64,000 bases of DNA from Geothrix oryzae (lineage in GTDB: Bacteria; Acidobacteriota; Holophagae; Holophagales; Holophagaceae), in assembly GCF_030295385.1 (NCBI RefSeq), contig NZ_AP027079.1:2294001-2358000 (forward strand). The letters are read 5' to 3'. This document shows positions 1 to 8,208 of the stretch, piece after piece. The notes below the pieces were generated by a model, which was not told the DNA's origin, did no database searches, and was given only the letters and a program-made list of their open reading frames with translations. Position 1 is the stretch's first letter, and every line of letters starts with the position of its first letter. Made by a program: the position numbers and the translations under genes.

Positions 1-231
1 GGCGCCTCTCCGGCCCGCCCGGCCCCTCCGGCCGCGAGCGCCGACCTCATCCACAGCCGGACCCACAGCCAGACCGTCCCGCGCCTGGAGACCTACCAGA
101 CCCGCGCCCTGGTGCTGGGCCTCATCCGGCTCTTCCAGCGGCGGGGCATCATTGGCCAGGACGAGCTCCAGCGGCTTCTCGCCAACCTGATCGAGTCCGG
201 CGAGATCAAGGACGACGACCGGGTCGGCTAG
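1..231 (+). CDS. C-terminal end of an unrecognised protein (partial)
   Basis: The frame is open from base 1 and stops with TAG at 229-231, so only the last 76 residues are inside the window. The visible part starts with an Ala/Pro-rich linker (about 14 residues) followed by a helical, charged stretch containing ETYQTRALVLGLIRLFQRRG, then IIGQDELQRLLANLIESG and a short acidic tail. Third codon positions are GC-rich as in the neighbouring real genes, which supports coding. I do not recognise the family. It converges on lepA, with the decayed duplicate of the lepA 3' end lying between them. Confidence 0.6.
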   Translation, partial: GASPARPAPPAASADLIHSRTHSQTVPRLETYQTRALVLGLIRLFQRRGIIGQDELQRLLANLIESGEIKDDDRVG

Positions 232-243
232 CCGTTCGGATTG

Positions 244-377
244 CCTAGTTGTCGACCTTGAGGATGGCCAGGAAGCTTCGCCTCGCTGGGTGCCCGGCTC
301 GGAGCAGGGCATTCAGCCCTGCCCACTCGCCACCCAGCTGAGGCTCGGCCTGCGGGATGTCCACATTGCCGATGGAC
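244..377 (-). repeat. decayed partial duplicate of the lepA 3' end
   Basis: Bases 244-275 match the true lepA end (491-522), and bases 353-377 match lepA bases 531-555, both in lepA orientation. Read on the minus strand the copy encodes [10 protein letters not shown], then about 25 unrelated residues, then [10 protein letters not shown] and a stop. The lepA end encodes [21 protein letters not shown] without the interruption. The copy has therefore acquired about 77 bp in place of 8 bp. It has no start of its own and is not a gene. Confidence 0.8.
304..322. other. hairpin within the lepA-end duplicate
   Basis: GCAGGGC (304-310) and GCCCTGC (316-322) form a perfect 7-bp stem with loop ATTCA. 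It lies inside the insertion that interrupts the duplicated lepA end. There is no T-run, so it is not a classical terminator. Confidence 0.55.
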
Positions 378-381
378 CTGA

Positions 382-403
382 CGCGGCCCTTCCATGGGCC
401 GCG
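382..403. other. GC-rich hairpin downstream of lepA
   Basis: CGCGGCCC (382-389) and GGGCCGCG (396-403) make a perfect 8-bp stem with a 6-base loop, about 90 bases past the lepA stop on the lepA strand. It may be a transcription end or part of a REP-like intergenic element. No U-tract follows. Confidence 0.5.
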
Positions 404-491
404 CCCTTCGGGCTTCGCCTGCGGCAAAGTCGCCCTACGCTCCTGCTTCGGGCTCATCACATAAGGCGGTCCATCGGGGCCGTTCGAGTTC

Positions 492-2309
492 CTAGTTGTC
501 GACCTTGAGGATGGCCAGGAAGGCCTCCTGGGGGATGTCCACATTGCCGATGGACTTCATCCGCTTCTTGCCCTCTTTCTGCTTGTTGAGGAGCTTCTTC
601 TTGCGGCTGACATCGCCGCCGTAGCACTTGGCGAGCACATCCTTGCGGCGGGCCTTCACATTGGTGCGGGCGATGATCTTGCTCCCGATGGCGGCCTGGA
701 TGGCCACATCGAACATCTGCTGGTGGATGACTTCCTTCATCTTCTGGCAGAGGGCGAGGCCCAGGGCCTGGCTCTTGCTGCGGTGCACCAGGATGGACAG
801 CGCATCCACCGGCTCGGCGTTCACCAGGATGTCCATCTTCACGAGGTCGGACTCGGTGTAGTGCTTCATGTGGTAGTCGAAGCTGGCGTAGCCCTTGGAG
901 ATGGACTTGAGCTTGTCGTAGAAGTCCATCACCACTTCGTTCAGGGGCAGTTCGTAGACGAGCATCACGCGGTCCTGGCTCAGGTACTCCAGCTTCTGCT
1001 GGAAGCCGCGGCGCTCCTCGCAGAGCTTGATCAGGCCGCCCACGAAATCCGTGCGGGTGAGGATGGTGGCCTCGATGATGGGCTCCTCGATCTTGGCGAT
1101 CTTCTGGAGCGGAGGCAGCTTCGAGGGGTTGTCCACCGAGGTCTCGGTGCCGTCGGTCAGGTGCACATGGTACCGCACGCTGGGAGCCGTGGTGATGAGG
1201 TCCAGGTCGAACTCGCGCTCCAGGCGCTCCTGCACGATCTCCATGTGGAGCAGGCCCAGGAAGCCGCAGCGGAAGCCGAACCCCAGCGCGGTGGAGGTCT
1301 CGGGCTCGTAGGTGAAGCTGCTGTCGTTGAGGCGCAGCTTGTCCATGGCGTTGCGGAGGTTCTCGTAGTCGTCGCTGGAGGTGGGGAAGATCCCCGCGAA
1401 GACCACGGGCTGGATCTCCTTGAAGCCCTTCAGCATCTCGGTGGCGGGCTTGGTCGTGAGCGTGACCGCGTGGGTCACCGTGTCGCCGACCTTCACATCC
1501 ACCAGCTGGCGGATGTTGGCCACCAGGTAGCCCACCTCGCCCACGGACAGCGAGTCCTGCTTGTCCATCTTGGGGTCGAAGATGCCGATCTCATCCACCC
1601 GGTGCTCGCTGCCCGTGGACATGAAGCGGATCTGGTCCCCCGCCTTCAGCGTGCCGTTCACGACGCGGATGAGGTTCACCACGCCGCGGTAGGCGTCGTA
1701 GTAGCAGTCGAAGACCAGCGCCTGGAGCGGCGCGGCCGGATCGCCCTGGGGCGCGGGAATGCACTTCACGATCTGCTCGAGCACCTGTTCGCAGTTCTCG
1801 CCGGTCTTGGCGCTCACATTCACGGCGTGGGCGGTGTCCACCAGGCCGATGACCGTGTCGATCTGCTGCAGCACGCGCTCGGGATCCGCACTGGGCAGGT
1901 CGGTCTTGTTCAGCACCGGGAACACTTCCAGGCCGTTCTCCAGGGCCAGGTAGGTATTGGCCAGGGTCTGGGCCTCCACGCCCTGGGTGGCGTCCACCAC
2001 CAGGATGGCGCCCTCGCAGGCGGCGAGGCTGCGGCTCACCTCGTAGGTGAAGTCCACATGGCCCGGCGTGTCGATGAGGTTGAGCGTGTAGGTCTGGCCA
2101 TCCTGGGCCAGGTACTTCAGCGTCACCGCGTGGGCCTTGATGGTGATGCCGCGCTCGCGCTCCAGATCCATGTCGTCGAGGATCTGGGCCTGCATGTCGC
2201 GGCCGGCCACGGTCTTGGTCAGCTCCAGCAGGCGGTCTGCCAGGGTGGACTTGCCGTGGTCGATATGCGCGACGATGGAAAAATTGCGGATGAGACTGGG
2301 ATGCGCCAC
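492..2309 (-). CDS. lepA: elongation factor 4 (LepA), back-translocating GTPase
   Basis: Ribosome-associated translational GTPase, 605 residues, the normal length for LepA. All G motifs are visible: AHIDHGKST (G1, about residues 14-22), RERGITI (G2), DTPGH (G3) and NKTD (G4). The LepA-specific C-terminal domain is present, ending with [17 protein letters not shown] and a short tail. The start codon is GTG with GAGG about 8 bases upstream. It stands alone, divergent from the response-regulator gene across 137 bp. The cytoplasmic role is modulation of elongation under stress. The 3' end is partly duplicated downstream at 244-377. Identification is very secure. Confidence 0.98.
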   Translation of the reverse strand: MAHPSLIRNFSIVAHIDHGKSTLADRLLELTKTVAGRDMQAQILDDMDLERERGITIKAHAVTLKYLAQDGQTYTLNLIDTPGHVDFTYEVSRSLAACEGAILVVDATQGVEAQTLANTYLALENGLEVFPVLNKTDLPSADPERVLQQIDTVIGLVDTAHAVNVSAKTGENCEQVLEQIVKCIPAPQGDPAAPLQALVFDCYYDAYRGVVNLIRVVNGTLKAGDQIRFMSTGSEHRVDEIGIFDPKMDKQDSLSVGEVGYLVANIRQLVDVKVGDTVTHAVTLTTKPATEMLKGFKEIQPVVFAGIFPTSSDDYENLRNAMDKLRLNDSSFTYEPETSTALGFGFRCGFLGLLHMEIVQERLEREFDLDLITTAPSVRYHVHLTDGTETSVDNPSKLPPLQKIAKIEEPIIEATILTRTDFVGGLIKLCEERRGFQQKLEYLSQDRVMLVYELPLNEVVMDFYDKLKSISKGYASFDYHMKHYTESDLVKMDILVNAEPVDALSILVHRSKSQALGLALCQKMKEVIHQQMFDVAIQAAIGSKIIARTNVKARRKDVLAKCYGGDVSRKKKLLNKQKEGKKRMKSIGNVDIPQEAFLAILKVDN

Positions 2310-2446
2310 TGCGGAACCTCGAACTGGCCATTGTACCGTTGGAAACCCTTGGTGTCTGCGGAGTTTTACCAGGTTCCATCTTCATCCAGCGGTTGATTGG
2401 AACCGATAGGCCCTTTAACCTCGAGTTACGAGAGTAAGGAGCCAGC

Positions 2447-3256
2447 TTGACCCAGTTCGCGTCCCCCATGACCATCCTGATGGTGGAGGACAATGCCCTT
2501 CAGAGGCGCCAGATCGAGGCGCAGCTGCAGTCCCTGGGCCACCGCCTCGTGACGGCCGCCAACGGCCAGGAGGCACTGGATCGCGTGAGGGAGGGCTCGC
2601 CGGACCTGGTGATCATGGACGCCGTCATGCCCTCCATGGACGGGTTCAAGGCCTGCGAGGCCATCAAGGCCGACCCCGCCACGGCGGGCATCCCGGTCCT
2701 GGTCCTGACGGCCCTGAGCCGCGACGCCAAGGACCGCAGCTACGCCGCCGGAGCCGACGACTTCCTCCGCAAGCCCGCCAACACCATGCTGCTCCAGGTG
2801 CGCGTGCAGACCCACCTGCGGATCCGGGCCCTGACCCGCCGCGGCGTGGTCCCGGCCCCGGCCCGGCCCAAGGTGCTGGTGGTCTCCGCCAGTTCGCTCG
2901 TGCGGTCGCAGGTGCAGAACCACTTCGGCAAGGACCAGGCCACCTTCCTCGAGGCCCAGGGCGAAGGCCAGGCCCGCGCCCAGATCCTCGCCCACCGGCC
3001 CGATGTGCTGGTGCTGGACACGGACCTGCTCGAAGGCAGCGCGCAGACGCTGGCCCTGGCCGTGCACCAGTCCGAGGAGCTGAAGGACCTGCCCATCCTG
3101 CTGCTGTACAGCCCCGGCGAGCTGGAGACCTGGTCCCGGTTCCAGGAGCCCGTGGCCGACGCGCTGGAGAAGCCCCTGGTGGCGCCGGAAACCCGCCGCC
3201 GCGTCGCCCTCCTGGCGAAGCTGGCCCACCTCCAGAAGCTCGTCGGCGAGGCATGA
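2447..3256 (+). CDS. response regulator with two receiver domains and no output domain
   Basis: 269 residues. The first REC domain (about 8-125) has the acidic pair in MVEDN, the phosphoacceptor Asp in VIMDAVMPSMDG, the conserved Thr in LVLTALS and Lys in LRKPA. The second (about 140-255) keeps the fold (VLVLDTDL, LPILLLYS, EKPLV), but its first strand reads VLVVSASS where the acidic pair should be, so it is probably not phosphorylated. There is no DNA-binding, GGDEF or HD-GYP domain, so it probably signals by protein contact. The start is TTG at 2447, chosen because AAGGAG lies 5 bases upstream; an in-frame ATG at 2468 lacks a ribosome site. It overlaps the next gene by ATGA, so the two are co-translated. 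Confidence 0.88.
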   Translation: MTQFASPMTILMVEDNALQRRQIEAQLQSLGHRLVTAANGQEALDRVREGSPDLVIMDAVMPSMDGFKACEAIKADPATAGIPVLVLTALSRDAKDRSYAAGADDFLRKPANTMLLQVRVQTHLRIRALTRRGVVPAPARPKVLVVSASSLVRSQVQNHFGKDQATFLEAQGEGQARAQILAHRPDVLVLDTDLLEGSAQTLALAVHQSEELKDLPILLLYSPGELETWSRFQEPVADALEKPLVAPETRRRVALLAKLAHLQKLVGEA

Positions 3257-4752
3257 GCCGGACGCTCAGGGCCGCCGCCCTCGGCCTTCTCGCCTCCAGT
3301 CTCGGATCCAGTCTCGGCGCCGCGGCCCTGAAGGGCCGCATCACGGACGGCCACCGCGGCCTGGCGGGCGTGCGGGTCTATCCGGACCGCCAGCCGCGCA
3401 TCTCCCCCGCCGGGGATCCCCCCCTCGCCCTCACGGACGCGGACGGTTCCTTCCGTCTGGAGCTGGATCCCGGCGACCGCGTGCTGGCGGTGGAAAAGGA
3501 CGGCTGGCGCCGGGACCTCGTGCCGGCCTCCGAATGGAACCGCGAGGTGGTGCTGACGCCCGAACCAGGACACCGAGCGGAATCGGTGTTCATCGTGCGG
3601 CTGGATTTCACGGACGAGCCCTCGAAGCTGCCGGACGGGGCCCTGCGCGAGCTGATCTTCTCCCGTCGCCCCGGCGTGGCCAGCGCCGCCAACTACCTCT
3701 ACGAAGTCAGCAAGGGCGCCCTCTCCCTCGTGGAGGGCCGCTTCCTCAAGCTGCGCAGCGCCGACTTCCCCGCCCCCCGCACGGACGCCCACAAGGCCGC
3801 CATGGCCGAATGGGTGCTGGAGCGGCTCCGCGGGGAGGAACTCGGCGACTGCGACCGCATCGACAACCGCACCGGCGCCTTGAAGCCCGATGGCAAGCCC
3901 GACCACCTCTGGATCATCACGCCCGGCGCCCCCCAGTCCCTCACGGCCGACGAATCCCACCTCAAGGCGGTGAGCCTGCTGCTACCACTGCCCTGGGAGC
4001 GCTCCCGGCGCTGGCCCCTGCTCTTCATGACCGAGGAAGTGCCCCTGGGCAACATCGTCCACGAAACCTTCCACGGCATGGGCGAGCATCGCGTGGACGA
4101 CCTCTACCTGGGCTGCGAGGATCCCCTCACCGCCGGCATCTGGGATCTCATGGACGCGGGCCAGTACCGCGGCTGGGACCGCTCACACCCCGGGGAAGGC
4201 CCCTGGGTGGAGGACACAGGCTACAGCCCCTCCCATCCCATGGCCTGGGTGCGCTCGGAGCTCTGGTACCGGGGCCGGTTCCGCAGCGCCATCGCCCGCC
4301 ACGCCGTGAAGGGCCGAGCCTGGGAGGGCTGGATCGCCCCCGCCAGCCGCGCCCCCGGCGCCGATCCCCAGTGGGTCACCCTGCCCGATCCCCGCAAGAA
4401 GGGCCGCTTCTTCAGCCTCGAGGTGCGCCGCCCCTGGGGCTTCGAGCGGGGCCGCGTGGGCGGCCGCTTCGGCCCCGGCCACGAAGGCCTGATCGTCGCC
4501 CGCATCGATCCCTACCTCCTCAGTCCCGACGATCCCAAGGGCCCGGTGCGCGTGGTGGATGCCCATCCCGGCAGCCCCGAGCCCCCCAAGCCCCGCTTCC
4601 CCTGCGGACGCTGGGAACTGGACGACGCGGCCTTCAACCTGGGTCCCGGCGAGAACCCCAAGGGCCGCAGCGGGCCCCTCTCCTGGGAAGTGCTCGAGAC
4701 CGACGCCAGCGGCCGCATGCGGGTCAGGGTGGCGCTGGACCGTCCCCGCTGA
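3253..4752 (+). CDS. secreted M6-like zinc metalloprotease with N-terminal carboxypeptidase-regulatory-like domain
   Basis: 499 residues. An N-terminal signal peptide (about 1-24) precedes a small beta-sandwich of the carboxypeptidase-regulatory type (ALKGRITDGHRGLAGVRVYP, then DADGSFRLELDPG). The central part resembles the M6 (immune-inhibitor A) protease family: zinc motif HETFHGMGEHRVDDLY, followed by GIWDLMDAGQ and a HPMAWVRSELW segment, which parallel the HExxHxxGxxD, WDLM and P-W-K blocks of M6. The spacing after HExxH differs from the usual M6 arrangement, so the third zinc ligand could be the His or one of the Asp residues. It overlaps the response-regulator gene by 4 bases. The fold assignment is by motif only. 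Confidence 0.7.
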   Translation: MSRTLRAAALGLLASSLGSSLGAAALKGRITDGHRGLAGVRVYPDRQPRISPAGDPPLALTDADGSFRLELDPGDRVLAVEKDGWRRDLVPASEWNREVVLTPEPGHRAESVFIVRLDFTDEPSKLPDGALRELIFSRRPGVASAANYLYEVSKGALSLVEGRFLKLRSADFPAPRTDAHKAAMAEWVLERLRGEELGDCDRIDNRTGALKPDGKPDHLWIITPGAPQSLTADESHLKAVSLLLPLPWERSRRWPLLFMTEEVPLGNIVHETFHGMGEHRVDDLYLGCEDPLTAGIWDLMDAGQYRGWDRSHPGEGPWVEDTGYSPSHPMAWVRSELWYRGRFRSAIARHAVKGRAWEGWIAPASRAPGADPQWVTLPDPRKKGRFFSLEVRRPWGFERGRVGGRFGPGHEGLIVARIDPYLLSPDDPKGPVRVVDAHPGSPEPPKPRFPCGRWELDDAAFNLGPGENPKGRSGPLSWEVLETDASGRMRVRVALDRPR

Positions 4753-4776
4753 CACCGCCTTCCGCCGGAGTTCCCC

Positions 4777-5256
4777 GTGCGCCTTGCCCTGATCCCAGTC
4801 CTGATGCTCTGCCCTCCCCTTGTCCTTTCGGCGCAGTCGCCCACCGAAAAGGCCGTGGCGACCGTGCTGGACGACTGGCACCTGGCGGCGGCCCAGGCCG
4901 ATGAGGCCCGCTATTTCAGCCATCTCGCCGAGGGCGCCGTGTTCCTGGGCACGGACGCCACCGAGCGCTGGCCCAAGGCCGCCTTCCAGGCCTGGGCCCA
5001 CCCGATCTTCCTGCGCGGCAAGGCCTGGAGCTTCCGCGCCACGCGGCGGGCGATCACCCTGTCGAAGGACGGCCTCAGCGCCTGGTTCGACGAGGATCTC
5101 GACACCCCGAACCTGGGGCCCGCCCGGGGCGCCGGTGTGCTGACGCGGGAGCAGGACCGCTGGCTGATCCAGCAGTACAACCTCAGCGTGCCCATTCCCA
5201 ACGCCTTGATGAAGGCCGTGAGGGCTCAGATCGAAGAGCTGGCAAAAAAACCCTGA
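4777..5256 (+). CDS. secreted SnoaL/NTF2-like protein
   Basis: 159 residues with a signal peptide (MRLALIPVLMLCPPLVLSAQ). The rest looks like a SnoaL_3/NTF2-like cone fold: a helical start (VLDDWHLAAAQADEARYFSH), then FLGTDATERW, AFQAWAHP and a strand-rich end with GAGVLTREQDRWLIQQYNLS, which is typical of the family. Proteins of this type are often scored as ketosteroid-isomerase-like, but no catalytic residue can be assigned. The start is GTG at 4777 with CCGGAG 6 bases upstream. It lies 24 bases after the protease gene and 29 before the M28 peptidase, so it may share their transcript. Confidence 0.75.
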   Translation: MRLALIPVLMLCPPLVLSAQSPTEKAVATVLDDWHLAAAQADEARYFSHLAEGAVFLGTDATERWPKAAFQAWAHPIFLRGKAWSFRATRRAITLSKDGLSAWFDEDLDTPNLGPARGAGVLTREQDRWLIQQYNLSVPIPNALMKAVRAQIEELAKKP

Positions 5257-5274
5257 TTTATCGACTCTACCAAG

Positions 5275-5280
5275 TAAGAT
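5275..5280 (+). promoter_or_regulatory. TAAGAT box 5 bases before the ATG of the M28 peptidase
   Basis: TAAGAT followed by GAGGC and ATG (5286). It resembles a -10 element placed so that transcription would begin at or next to the start codon. GAGG within the gap could equally act as a ribosome site. No clear -35 is visible. It is one of five such arrangements in this window. Confidence 0.35.
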
Positions 5281-5285
5281 GAGGC

Positions 5286-6653
5286 ATGAACCTGACCCGA
5301 TGCCTCCTCCTCGTGACCGCGACAGCCCTCGGCGCGCAAACCTCCCCTGAGGCGCTGCGCGCCACCGCCGAGCGGCTTAGGACCGAAGCCTTCCGCACCC
5401 ACGGCGCCTACGAGGACCTGGCCTGGCTGTGCGACCGCATCGGCCACCGGCTGTCCGGCTCGCCCCAGCTCGACCAGGCCATCGCCTGGGCCCAGGACCG
5501 CATGAAGGCCGCCGGGTTGACCCAGGTCCACGCCGAACCCGTCATGGTGCCCCACTGGGTGCGGGGACAGGAGCGGGCTGAGATGCTGGCGCCCCTGCCC
5601 CAGCCGCTCCACATCCTGGGCCTGGGGGGCAGCGTGGGCACGCCCGAAGGCGGACTGACCGCGGAGGTGGTCGTGGTGGGCTCCTTCGACGAGCTGGATC
5701 GTCTGGGCGAAGCCGTGAAGGGGAAGATCGTCCTCTTCGATGTGCCCTACAAGGGCTACGGACACACGGTGGTCTACCGTCACGACGGCGCGCCCAAGGC
5801 CGCGAAGTACGGCGCCGTGGCCGCCCTGGTGCGGTCCGTGGGCCCCGTGAGCCTCGACACGCCCCACACCGGCGTCATGGACTACGATCCCGCCTTCCCG
5901 AAGATCCCCACGGCGTCCGTGACCCTCGAGGCCTCCACCCAGATGCGGCGCATGCAGGCGCGGGGCGAGCGCATCCGCGTGCACCTCGAGATGGGCGCGA
6001 AGACCCTGCCGGATGCGCCCTCGGCCAATGTGGTGGGCGAGATCCGCGGCACGGAGAAACCCGATGAAGTGGTGATCCTCAGCGGCCACCTGGACAGCTG
6101 GGATGTGGGCCAGGGCGCCCAGGACGACGGGGCCGGCACGGTCATCGCCCTGGAGGCCGCGCGGCTCATCCAGCGCCTCGGCCTGAAGCCCCGCCGGACC
6201 CTCCGCGTGGTGCTCTGGACCAATGAAGAGAACGGACTGCGCGGCGGCAAGGCCTACCGCGACGCCCACCTGGCCGAGTTCCCCCGCATCGTCGCCGCCT
6301 TTGAATCCGATTCGGGCAGCGAGCGCATCAAGGCGTTCAGCCTCGACCTCCGCAAGGCTGCGCCCGAGGCCAAGGCCGCCGCACTGGCCACTTTGAAGGG
6401 CCTGGGAGAAGCGCTCGGCTCCTTCGGCGCCGTGGACCTCCGCCTCGGCGGCTCCGGCGCGGATGTGAGCCCCATGGTCGCCGAGGGCGTGCCCGGCATC
6501 GGCGTGAGCCACGCGGCCACCCACTACTTCGACATCCACCACACCCACGCCGATACCTTCGACAAGGTGGAGAAGGATGACCTGGCCCACAACGCCGCGG
6601 TCCTGGCCGCCTTCGCCTACGCGCTCGCCCAGTCCGAAGCCCGGTTCAATTAG
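5286..6653 (+). CDS. secreted M28-family aminopeptidase (carboxypeptidase Q-like)
   Basis: 455 residues with a signal peptide (MNLTRCLLLVTATALGA). A PA-type domain is inserted at about residues 110-240 (KGKIVLFDVPY, AKYGAVAALVRS). The catalytic M28 domain follows with zinc-binding motifs SGHLDSWDVGQGAQDDGAG (His and Asp ligands), WTNEENGLRGG (catalytic Glu pair), FESDSGS (Asp ligand) and HTHADTFDKV (final His). The length and order fit the PA-M28 carboxypeptidase Q/glutamate carboxypeptidase group, exported enzymes that release amino acids from peptides. Its last 8 bases overlap the convergent FKBP gene. The start is ATG with GAGG just upstream. Confidence 0.9.
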   Translation: MNLTRCLLLVTATALGAQTSPEALRATAERLRTEAFRTHGAYEDLAWLCDRIGHRLSGSPQLDQAIAWAQDRMKAAGLTQVHAEPVMVPHWVRGQERAEMLAPLPQPLHILGLGGSVGTPEGGLTAEVVVVGSFDELDRLGEAVKGKIVLFDVPYKGYGHTVVYRHDGAPKAAKYGAVAALVRSVGPVSLDTPHTGVMDYDPAFPKIPTASVTLEASTQMRRMQARGERIRVHLEMGAKTLPDAPSANVVGEIRGTEKPDEVVILSGHLDSWDVGQGAQDDGAGTVIALEAARLIQRLGLKPRRTLRVVLWTNEENGLRGGKAYRDAHLAEFPRIVAAFESDSGSERIKAFSLDLRKAAPEAKAAALATLKGLGEALGSFGAVDLRLGGSGADVSPMVAEGVPGIGVSHAATHYFDIHHTHADTFDKVEKDDLAHNAAVLAAFAYALAQSEARFN

Positions 6654-7440
6654 GCGCGATCCCCATCAGCTCCACATCGAAGACCAGCATCCCCTGCGGC
6701 ATGCCGGAGGCGCCGCGGTAGGCCAGCTTCTCGGGAATCCAGAAGCGCCGCCGCTCCCCCACCACCATGAGCGGGAGCCCCTCGATCCAGCCTTCGATGG
6801 TGCCCTTCACCTGGAGCGGCACCGAGGTGCCCTTCTTCAGCGAGCTGTCGAACAGCTTCCCGTCGGTGGTCCACCCCGAGTAGTGGACCGAGATCCAGCT
6901 GGGACGGGCCGGATGGGCCGTCCCTGAACCCGGTTTGAGGACCCGGAAGGCCAGGCCGGACCGCAGGGTCGTCGCGTCCGGGGGTGGCGCCGCCACATCC
7001 GGGGGTGCCTGGCTCGGATCGGGAACGCTGTCCAGCAGTTCCAGGTCCATCACCACGGTCCCGGCGGGCCGCCCCTTGGCTCCTGCGAAGGCCAGGGCCT
7101 CGGGCACCCAGATGCGCCGCTGTTCGCCCGGGACCATGGCCTGCAGGCTCTCCCGCAGCCCCGGCATCAGGCGCTCCAGGCTCAGGTAGGGCGCCTCGTC
7201 CAGGCTCCTCGTGTGGATGAAGGTCGCCCCGTCCGGGCCCCAGCCCGTGAGGTGCGCCCGGACGAAGTCCCTCGGGCCGGGTGAAGTGCCGCCCCGCCCC
7301 GCCTGGATCACGCGATAGGTCACCCCGCCCGGGGTGCGCAGGGCCTCGGCGGGAGGCACCAGCAGGTCGGGGGGAGCCCCCTGAGCCAAGGTGGCCAAGG
7401 CGGCGAGGGAGAGGCAAAGCGCGGTACGCAGGCGCATCAT
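6646..7440 (-). CDS. exported tandem FKBP-type peptidyl-prolyl isomerase
   Basis: 264 residues with a signal peptide (about 1-21). It has two FKBP domains. The first (about 38-138) is diverged: VRAHLTGWGPDGATF in place of the usual VHYTG..DG..FDSS, but it keeps GLRESLQAMVPGEQRRIWVPEALAF. The second (about 155-262) is canonical: ISVHYSGWTTDGKLFDSS, EGWIEGLPLMVVGERRRFWIPEKLAY, LVFDVELMGI. This suggests that the second domain is catalytic and the first is a binding or chaperone unit. It probably folds proteins in the periplasm. It converges on the M28 peptidase with an 8-base overlap and is apparently monocistronic. Confidence 0.9.
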   Translation of the reverse strand: MMRLRTALCLSLAALATLAQGAPPDLLVPPAEALRTPGGVTYRVIQAGRGGTSPGPRDFVRAHLTGWGPDGATFIHTRSLDEAPYLSLERLMPGLRESLQAMVPGEQRRIWVPEALAFAGAKGRPAGTVVMDLELLDSVPDPSQAPPDVAAPPPDATTLRSGLAFRVLKPGSGTAHPARPSWISVHYSGWTTDGKLFDSSLKKGTSVPLQVKGTIEGWIEGLPLMVVGERRRFWIPEKLAYRGASGMPQGMLVFDVELMGIAPN

Positions 7441-7518
7441 TCCGGATTCCAGGGCGGCCGAGGAACCGGCCTGGATCCAGGATAGAGGGGAATCCGGGCC
7501 CTGTCCGTCAGCGCCCAG

Positions 7519-8208
7519 TCAGCGCTCGGCCACCCGCTGGAACCGGAAGACCACGCGACGCTGGAGGGCGCGGCCCTCGGGCGTCCCCCCATCGCCCTCG
7601 GGCTGGCTGTCGCCCCGGGCCTCGGAGGTCAGCCGGGCGGGGGGGAGCCCCAGTCCGGCCAGGTAGCGCTGGGCCACGAGGGCCCGCTGCGAGCTGAGCT
7701 CCAGGGCATCGGCCCCGCCACGGCCGCGTTCGCGCGGCGCCGCATGCCCCTCGCAGACCAGCGTGAAGCCCTGGTAGCGCGTGGCCAGCTCGGACAGTCG
7801 CACCAGCAGCACATCACTGCCCGCCGTCAGCGTGGCGCTCCCCTCGTCGAAGATCAGGGCCCCCCGGAAGGTCACGAAGCGCAGGCGGCTACCCACATCC
7901 GGCCCCTCAGTGGCCTGGACGGCGCTGAGGAGCTTCTCCAGATCCGCGGCCTTGGAAGGATCCAGTCCCGTGGACCCGGGGAGGATCCCATCCCCGGCCG
8001 AGGGGGCCCCGGCGGGGTTCTGGACGCCCAGCGCCTTCTGGATGGAGGTGACGGCCTGCTGGAGCTTGACCTGGTCGTGGACCGAAAACGAATAGAGCAG
8101 CGCGAAGAAGGCCATCAGCTGGATCATCAGATCCGCGAAAGTCACCAGCCAGAGCGATTCCAAGTCCGCTTTGCGGCGCGCGAAGCGGACCGGAGCCTGG
8201 TTACCCAC
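7519..8208 (-). CDS. motB: flagellar stator protein MotB
   Basis: About 229 residues. One N-terminal membrane helix holds the proton-channel Asp in FADLMIQLMAFFALLYSF. A periplasmic linker follows, then an OmpA/MotB peptidoglycan-binding domain (FDEGSATLTAGSDVLL, VCEGHAAP, LSSQRALVAQRYLAGLGL, GDSQP). I chose GTG at 8208, which overlaps the motA stop by 8 bases and leaves a normal short cytoplasmic tail (QAPVRFARRKADLESLW). The longer ATG at 8253 has no ribosome site and would overlap motA by 53 bases. With MotA it forms the torque-generating stator. No other flagellar gene is nearby. Confidence 0.92.
   Translation of the reverse strand: MGNQAPVRFARRKADLESLWLVTFADLMIQLMAFFALLYSFSVHDQVKLQQAVTSIQKALGVQNPAGAPSAGDGILPGSTGLDPSKAADLEKLLSAVQATEGPDVGSRLRFVTFRGALIFDEGSATLTAGSDVLLVRLSELATRYQGFTLVCEGHAAPRERGRGGADALELSSQRALVAQRYLAGLGLPPARLTSEARGDSQPEGDGGTPEGRALQRRVVFRFQRVAER

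Noticed and set aside
723-2396. Long plus-strand open frame opposite lepA
   Set aside because: Shadow of GC-rich third positions; low-complexity His/Gly/Leu-rich product and fully antisense to a certain gene.
7442-7497. CCGGATTCC/GGAATCCGG inverted repeat before the FKBP gene
   Set aside because: Arms are 38 bases apart with no promoter pattern; too weak to call a site.
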